Source: Planobispora longispora
GTDB lineage: Bacteria; Actinomycetota; Actinomycetes; Streptosporangiales; Streptosporangiaceae
Assembly: GCF_016863135.1 (NCBI RefSeq)
Contig: NZ_BOOH01000039.1
Location: forward strand, 124,001-188,000
Direction of reading: 5' to 3'
DNA length: 64,000 nt
Part shown: piece by piece, positions 59,140 through 64,000 of the stretch
Numbering within the stretch: the stretch's first letter is position 1
How the letters are laid out: each line of letters begins with the position of its first letter
Made by a program: the position numbers and the translations under genes
Notes under the pieces: model-generated
The model's input: only the letters and a program-made list of their open reading frames with translations
Database searches by the model: none
Told to the model about the DNA's origin: nothing

Positions 59140-59346
59140 TCAGGCGGCGACAATGTTTTCGGCCTGCGGGCCCTTCTGGCCCTGCGTGATGTCGAAGGAC
59201 ACCCGCTGGCCATCGCGCAGCTCGCGGTAACCGCCCTGAGAGACGATGTTGGAGTAGTGCGCGAAGACGTCGGCGCCGCCGCCGTCCTGCTCGATGAAGC
59301 CGAAGCCCTTTTCCGCGTTGAACCACTTCACGGTGCCAGAAGCCAT
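59140..59346 (-). CDS. cspA: Cold-shock domain protein
   Basis: A 68-residue OB-fold protein. RNP1 is KGFGFIEQD and RNP2 is DVFAHYSNI, with [11 protein letters not shown] at the start and [10 protein letters not shown] at the end. ATG at 59346 follows GAGGAGA. It binds single-stranded RNA/DNA and melts secondary structure. A long 5' leader of roughly 130 nt and a strong terminator bracket it as a single-gene transcript. The [12 protein letters not shown] stretch is typical of actinobacterial CspA-like proteins. Confidence 0.96.
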   Translation of the reverse strand: MASGTVKWFNAEKGFGFIEQDGGGADVFAHYSNIVSQGGYRELRDGQRVSFDITQGQKGPQAENIVAA

Positions 59347-59492
59347 GTCGATCTCCTCTTGATTAGGTGCAAAGCCGGAATCTGCACTGCGCGGATTCCG
59401 CGTCGCCGAGATAGGCCCACACCCGGAGAAGACCGGAAAACAAAAAATGCACCTGAGGCTACATACCGTCAGGCGCACACAAGTTCATTATG
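59347..59492 (-). promoter_or_regulatory. cspA promoter and long 5' leader
   Basis: CATAAT (59492-59487 on the minus strand) is a good -10, giving a leader of about 134 nt before the ATG. The leader contains a U-rich tract (TTTTTTGTTTTCC) and small stems such as GCGGAATCCGC. Long structured leaders are characteristic of cold-shock mRNAs; thermosensing here is inferred. Confidence 0.5.
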
Positions 59493-59667
59493 GGTACCAC
59501 AACTGCAACTGCTTCCCAGGCTAGCACATGTGCAGCTGAGGTTGAAAAGCGGGTGTTACGGCGGTTCGAGGACGAGGCCGCTCACGTTCGGCGCGCTGCC
59601 CGGCGGTCAGTACACCGCCTTCGGCCGCGACATCGTCCTCACCTCACCGGACGGGCGTCCCCCCGGG

Positions 59668-62535
59668 TCACCGCATCCGGCCGATGGTCTCCCGGAGACG
59701 GCGTATCTCCCGCAGGCGGGCCTCGTAGGTGGCGCCGACCACCACGAGGAGGAGCCCGCCCAGCGCCATCGGCGCCCATCGGGGCACCGCCACGACGATC
59801 TGCGCGATCCAGGGCGCCAGCTCGTGCAGGGCGACGGCGGCCAGGGTCAGGCCGCCGAGAACCGCCGGGGCCTGGAGCCGGAGGCGAGTCCCGATCAGGA
59901 GCACCGCGAGCGAGACCGTTCCCAGCAGCAGGGGGCGGACCCAGCCGGAGCCGGTGACCATCGCGATCGCGCTGGGCAGGAGGCTGGAGGCGAGCGCGGG
60001 GCCGTACGCGGTCCAGGAGGAGGTCGTCCCGGCCCTCGCCGTCCACCAGCCGAACCCCAGAAGGACCAGGGAGAACGGGACCGTATACGCCTCGATCACG
60101 GTGATGTCGGAGGCGAACAGGCGTGTCCAGGCCGCGAGCAGGAGGAATCCGGTTCCCGCGTAGGCCGCCTGCCGCCGGTCGGGGCGGAGCGCCGTCCCGG
60201 TCAGCATGAGGCCGACGACGGCGCAGGCCAGGCTGATCGTCGGCAGGTCGGGGCCGCCGGACGGCAGGCCGGAGCCGACGGGCGGCGCGCCGGAGGCGGC
60301 CAGCGCCAGCCCGCAGGCCGCGAGGACGTAACCCGCCGCCTCCAGCCCGGCCGCGGCGTCCGCCGCCCGCGATCGCCACGCACCCGTCATGACGTCGGTC
60401 ATCCGTGATCGCCATGTGCTCGCGGCCGCGTCCGCCGCCTGGGACTGCCGTGCGTCCGCCGCGGCGTCCGCCGCCCGCGGCCGCCACAGGCCCGCCGCCG
60501 CCGTCGCCGCCAGGCAGGCCACGGCCAGCACGGCGAACGCCGCCTGCCGGGGCGGCAGGCCCAGCGACGCTCCGATCGCCAGGGCCTCCCCTCCCACGAG
60601 CAGCGCCGCGACCCCGGCGGCGACGGAGCGGAGATCACGGGTCCCGGCGACCGGGGCAGCGCCTCCCCAGGCGAGCGCGAGGACCGCGAGCGCGGCGTGG
60701 GTGGCGGTCCGCTCGGCCAGCGCCGTGGCGACGGCCAGAACGGTGACGGTCCCGGTCGCGCAGACGAGGACCCCCGCCCACCGGCGCCGGCGGGCCGCGG
60801 CCGCACCGGCCACGAGGACGGCCGCCAGGGTGAGCAGGACCGACAGATCCGCCGGATGGCTCCAGCCGAAGGCCTCCGGCACGAGGATCACCGCCAGCGT
60901 GCCGGACGACAGCGCGGCGACTCCCAGGAGCTCCCGGTGTCCTTGCGCGATCCTCGCCGCCGCAGCGGAGGCCGCGGTCAGCAGCGCGAGGACGACCAGC
61001 AGCGAGGTGGGCGCCGAGGGCCATTCCTCTGCGTGACCGCGGGCTCCCGACCAGATCCCGTCCAGGTGGGCGAACGGCTCGGCGAGGGTGTGGGTGATGT
61101 CGTAGTTGAACGGGACCACGGTCAGCGCCGCCAGGACGCCGCCGATGACCGCCATCGCGGAGCGCGTCCGCCCGCCCAGGCCCGGGAGGCGCAGCGCCGC
61201 GGCGGCGGCGACGGCCAATCCCGCGACCGTGTAGACGACCGCCGACCACGCCGGGCGGACGAGCGGGAGCCAGGGGGCCGCGAGCCCGGCGACCAGCGCG
61301 AACGTCGACGCGACAGTGAGCGCCGTGAACCGTCCCGCCGCGTCCCGCGACGCCACGGCCATCCCCGTCAGGGCCAGTACGGCCAGCAGCGCGCCCTTCA
61401 CCGAGGAACCCGGCCAGTCCGCAGGAGAGAACCCCGTCATCAGCCCCAGTGCGGAGTCGAGGAACCCGCATCCCACGCCGAGCACCCACACGATCCCGAA
61501 CGCGACCGCCACGGTCCCCCGGACCCCGCGCGCGGCTCCCGTGAGCTCGGACGCGGTTCCCGTGGGTTCGGCGTCCGCCGCTTCCCCATCCGGTGTCCCG
61601 GCGTCTTCCCGGACCTCCGCGGACCGGTTCCGCGCCGCGACGAGCAGCAGCAGGAGGGCGTCGGCCACGGCCGTCACCGTGAGCGCGGCGGTGAACCACG
61701 TCGCCGTCCGGTCCGCCGCGAGCAGGGGCAGCGGGAACTGGGCGAGGACGATCGCCGTCGGCAGCGGCAGCCTCAGCGGGAGCATCCTCGAATATCCCGC
61801 CAGGATGAGCGCCACCACGGCGAACACCCCGGCCGTGTAGTCGTTCCCGGCGAGGGCGTCGGCTCCGGCCAGACCGGTCCGCCGGGCGGCGTAGCCGTCC
61901 AGGAAGAGCAGGGCCACGCCGAGCATCGCGACGGTCTCCGCGGTGGCGTTCAGGCCGCGTGCCACCAGGACCTTCGGCACGGCCAGGGTCACCGCGGTGA
62001 ACCCGGCCAGGACCGCCGCCCGCCCGCCGATGCCGAGGTTCCCCCAGCTCACGACCGTGAAGACGATGGCCGCGACGACCAGCAGCAACCCGCCGAGGGA
62101 GAGCAGCAGGTTCTGCACCGCCTTCGGCGAGATGTCCCCCCGCGACACTCCGGGGGTCTCGGGCTCCCGCAGGCCGCCCCCGGCCCGCTCCTGCGACCCT
62201 GTCCCCGTGCCGGGCTCCCCTTCCGGCCCCGCGCCGGACTCTCCGTCCGGTCCCGTCCCGGACCTCGCCCCGGCGGAGGTCCGTCCCGGGCGGTCACGCT
62301 CCTCCCGGAGGATGCCGAGCAACTCCCCGCGGCGGGCGAGCAGCCCGGCCTGCCTCGCCCGGACCTCGGCGAGCGCCCGGTCCAGCCGCCAGAGCTCAGC
62401 CGCCGCGGGTCCTTCGAGCGGCAGGGCGCAGCGCGGGCAACGGTCCCGGCGCTCGGTGAGGAGCAGATCGCAATCCGGACACCTCACCTCTCCCCGGGAA
62501 AGGGATGAACCCGGGTGCATGCTGTTGAACGGCAT
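59668..62535 (-). CDS. Giant zinc-ribbon multi-TM protein (SCO7613-type)
   Basis: About 955 residues. N-terminal zinc ribbon CPDCDLLLTERRDRCPRC, a short coiled coil (ELWRLDRALAEVRARQAGLL), a Gly/Glu-rich linker, then more than twenty hydrophobic segments from LLLSLGGLLLVVAAIVFTVVSWGNLG to the C-terminus. The opening GGLLLVVAAIVF-WGNLG signature is that of SCO7613-like membrane proteins, common in actinomycetes and of unknown function. The start is uncertain: ATG at 62535 is used; GTG 62541 and ATG 62520 are alternatives. A 33-residue AAD-repeat loop (SRAADAAA, SQAADAAA) interrupts the TM region near 700. Confidence 0.85.
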   Translation of the reverse strand: MPFNSMHPGSSLSRGEVRCPDCDLLLTERRDRCPRCALPLEGPAAAELWRLDRALAEVRARQAGLLARRGELLGILREERDRPGRTSAGARSGTGPDGESGAGPEGEPGTGTGSQERAGGGLREPETPGVSRGDISPKAVQNLLLSLGGLLLVVAAIVFTVVSWGNLGIGGRAAVLAGFTAVTLAVPKVLVARGLNATAETVAMLGVALLFLDGYAARRTGLAGADALAGNDYTAGVFAVVALILAGYSRMLPLRLPLPTAIVLAQFPLPLLAADRTATWFTAALTVTAVADALLLLLVAARNRSAEVREDAGTPDGEAADAEPTGTASELTGAARGVRGTVAVAFGIVWVLGVGCGFLDSALGLMTGFSPADWPGSSVKGALLAVLALTGMAVASRDAAGRFTALTVASTFALVAGLAAPWLPLVRPAWSAVVYTVAGLAVAAAAALRLPGLGGRTRSAMAVIGGVLAALTVVPFNYDITHTLAEPFAHLDGIWSGARGHAEEWPSAPTSLLVVLALLTAASAAAARIAQGHRELLGVAALSSGTLAVILVPEAFGWSHPADLSVLLTLAAVLVAGAAAARRRRWAGVLVCATGTVTVLAVATALAERTATHAALAVLALAWGGAAPVAGTRDLRSVAAGVAALLVGGEALAIGASLGLPPRQAAFAVLAVACLAATAAAGLWRPRAADAAADARQSQAADAAASTWRSRMTDVMTGAWRSRAADAAAGLEAAGYVLAACGLALAASGAPPVGSGLPSGGPDLPTISLACAVVGLMLTGTALRPDRRQAAYAGTGFLLLAAWTRLFASDITVIEAYTVPFSLVLLGFGWWTARAGTTSSWTAYGPALASSLLPSAIAMVTGSGWVRPLLLGTVSLAVLLIGTRLRLQAPAVLGGLTLAAVALHELAPWIAQIVVAVPRWAPMALGGLLLVVVGATYEARLREIRRLRETIGRMR

Positions 62536-62664
62536 GTCCACAGGATTCCCCAACGGCTCTCCGGATCGCTTGCGGTGGAGTACTCAATCCGGCCTGAGTA
62601 TCCGCGCCTCCCCAGGTCGCGCCCGCATCACCCGCCGTACGGCGGCGCGGGCCCGGGGGCGATG

Positions 62665-62800
62665 GAGGACCAGCGGATCCGGCGGGCTCCCGGGGGACCA
62701 GCGGATCCGATGGACGTCGGAGGATCAGTGGATCCGGCAGGCCCCCGGAGGACCAGCGGATTCGGCGGGCGACTGAGGATCAGCGGGTCCGGCGGGCGAT
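62665..62800. repeat. Five tandem 27-28-bp repeats
   Basis: Units resembling GAGGACCAGCGGATCCGGCG start at 62665, 62693, 62720, 62748 and 62775, with variable copies (GATCAG, GATTCG). The last overlaps the final codons and stop of the leftward gene ending at 62780; the rest fill the gap to the giant membrane protein. BamHI-like GGATCC cores recur. Function unknown; minisatellite-like. Confidence 0.8.
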
Positions 62801-64000
62801 GAGGGCGATGGCGCCGGTGGCTCCGACCGCCACGGCCAGCCAGAGGGCGATGGCCGAGAACGGGACCCCCGCATCCTCCTGGGGGTCCGCGGTCTCCGTA
62901 CCGCCCCCCGCGGCCTCCCGGCCGGTCTCCGTCCCGGCGCCCGGCTCCGACGTGGGAGTGGGCGTGGGCGTGGGGGCCATCGCCTCCAGCACCCGCTCGG
63001 GCAGCGGCACCCGGTAGACGGGGCTGCCGGTCCCCTCGGTGCCGGTCAGCAGCGCCGTGCCGTCCGCGGTGTAGGCGATCGACTCGGCCTGCTCCAGCGG
63101 CGGCATCGTCACCTTGGACAGCTGCTCGCCGGGCGCGCTGTAGACCGTGGCGGAGAAGTACGTGCGGATCACGAAACTCGACCCGTCGGGGGCGTAGGCG
63201 GCGTCGGTCGCCATGACGGGGGCGGGGCCGACCCGGCGCAGGACGTTGACCTTGCCGGTGCGCAGCTGCTTCGGAGCCTGGTAGATCGAGCCGGAGAACT
63301 CCTTGCTCACGATGTACAGCCGCCCGGTGCGGGGGTGCACCATGATCCCCTCGGCGTTGTGCCCGCCGTCCTCGTAGCGGAAGCGGTAGCGCACGGCGGG
63401 CAGGGTGGCGTCCCGCAGCGAGGACGGCTCCTGCACCCGGTAGACGGAGATGTCGGGCCAGGCCCCGTCGAAGTTGTCGCCGATGTCGGCGAACCAGAGC
63501 ACGCCGCGCCCGGTCCGCGGGTCCCGGGAGGCCGCCATGCCCTCCCAGTCGCGGGAGGCCGCGCCGCGCAGGGTGAACGTCGCGCGGGTCCGCCCGTCGC
63601 TCCCGGCCGCGAAGAAGACCGGCCCGGCCGAGCTGTCGTTGTGGGTGTAGTAGACGTCCTCGTGCGTGGGCGAGAGCGCCAGCCCGCTCGACTCGGTGAT
63701 CCGCTCGTCCCGGAACCGGAAGAGGACCTCTCCCCCTTCCTCCCCCGGCAGGGTCGGCTCACCGCTCTCGCGCGCCTCACCGGTCGGCACGGCCTCCGCC
63801 CGGCTCCCGGACTCCGCACGGCTCCCGACCTCCGCATCCGCGAGGGTCCCGCCTCCCGCGCCCGCCCGCACCGCGGGCCCGCTGCTCGCCCACGCCCCGG
63901 CCCCGGACCCGGCGACACCGGTGAGACCCGTGAAAGCCGTCACCGCGACCACTCCGGCCAGGGCGCCCCCCCGAATGGCGAATCTCCGAATCAGGACATC
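62780..64000 (-). CDS. Secreted membrane-anchored beta-propeller-like protein (partial)
   Basis: About 407 codons are visible; the 5' end lies beyond the right edge, since the frame is open through IRRFAIRGGALAGVVAV without a convincing start. A signal peptide runs through GVVAVTAFTGLTGVAG. After a low-complexity Gly/Ala/Glu stretch come propeller-type repeats: ITESSGLALSPTHEDVYYTHND, DWEGMAASRDPRTGRGVLWFADIGDN, HNAEGIMVHPRTGRLYIVSKE, ATDAAYAPDGSSFVIRTY, AESIAYTADGTALLTGTEG (each quoted in part). A Thr/Pro tail and a C-terminal TM (IALWLAVAVGATGAIALIARR) anchor it. The family resembles secreted esterase-like/phytase-like propellers, but catalytic residues are not evident. Confidence 0.8.
   Translation of the reverse strand, partial: DVLIRRFAIRGGALAGVVAVTAFTGLTGVAGSGAGAWASSGPAVRAGAGGGTLADAEVGSRAESGSRAEAVPTGEARESGEPTLPGEEGGEVLFRFRDERITESSGLALSPTHEDVYYTHNDSSAGPVFFAAGSDGRTRATFTLRGAASRDWEGMAASRDPRTGRGVLWFADIGDNFDGAWPDISVYRVQEPSSLRDATLPAVRYRFRYEDGGHNAEGIMVHPRTGRLYIVSKEFSGSIYQAPKQLRTGKVNVLRRVGPAPVMATDAAYAPDGSSFVIRTYFSATVYSAPGEQLSKVTMPPLEQAESIAYTADGTALLTGTEGTGSPVYRVPLPERVLEAMAPTPTPTPTSEPGAGTETGREAAGGGTETADPQEDAGVPFSAIALWLAVAVGATGAIALIARRTR

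Noticed and set aside
59521-59667. Possible gene remnant between the cold-shock gene and the giant membrane protein
   Set aside because: Both strands give short frames with GC-rich third positions (for example NVSGLVLEPP on the minus strand after an in-frame stop), so codon bias cannot decide; no family was recognised.
1-64000. tRNA, rRNA, complete insertion sequences or prophage genes
   Set aside because: No transposase, integrase or structural phage motifs and no tRNA cloverleaf with CCA-type end were recognised by eye; a covariance search would be needed to exclude small RNAs.

Overview
This is a very GC-rich (about 70% or more) stretch of an actinomycete chromosome. GTG starts, overlapping ATGA/GTGA/TGATG gene junctions, an ECF sigma factor with a membrane partner, paired dynamin-like GTPases and a very large zinc-ribbon membrane protein all point to a filamentous, sporulating actinobacterium. 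A Streptosporangiales-type host (Streptosporangium/Nonomuraea relatives) fits best, but that is an inference. No tRNA, rRNA, CRISPR array or complete insertion sequence was seen. || 1-12.6 kb is a lipid-assembly locus: the N-terminus of a Pks13-like condensing polyketide synthase (ACP-KS), an antigen-85-like secreted acyltransferase/esterase, an unknown secreted protein, and a translationally coupled run FadD32-like fatty acyl-AMP ligase > MmpL exporter > MFS transporter > GT1 glycosyltransferase. These are the parts of the mycolic acid condensation and export machinery, here in what otherwise looks like a non-mycolate genome. 12.5-19 kb holds an IclR regulator behind a leaderless mini-ORF, then a coupled lipoprotein/membrane-fusion/ATPase/permease exporter with a divergent response regulator and histidine kinase. 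|| 19-24 kb is patchy: a TetR regulator divergent from a 58-residue basic peptide, a VOC protein with an abnormal tail next to a gene remnant, and an AAA/DUF4143 ATPase behind four exact 22-bp iterons. An Erm rRNA methylase follows, with a leader peptide and hairpins typical of macrolide-inducible attenuation. || 24-39.4 kb: a soluble GAF/PAS histidine kinase faces a membrane diguanylate cyclase. Then come an aldo/keto reductase, a homogentisate operon (hmgA, unknown gene, fahA), an L,D-transpeptidase lipoprotein, an NfeD/SPFH pair closed by a strong terminator, threonine catabolism (tdh-kbl) and a LysR regulator. || 39.4-48.4 kb: an ECF sigma factor with its membrane partner, two paralogous P450s homogenised by gene conversion around a TetR gene, an isochorismatase, two membrane proteins, another TetR with tandem operators, and a secreted metallopeptidase homologue whose zinc site is gone. 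|| 48.4-64 kb: two coupled dynamin-like GTPases, an orphan response regulator beside a DUF5666 protein and a truncated membrane-fusion gene, and a FolD variant lacking the cyclohydrolase lysine next to an FchA-type cyclodeaminase. A two-component pair, L-2-hydroxyglutarate oxidase, a cold-shock protein, the giant membrane protein and a secreted protein cut by the window edge complete the region.
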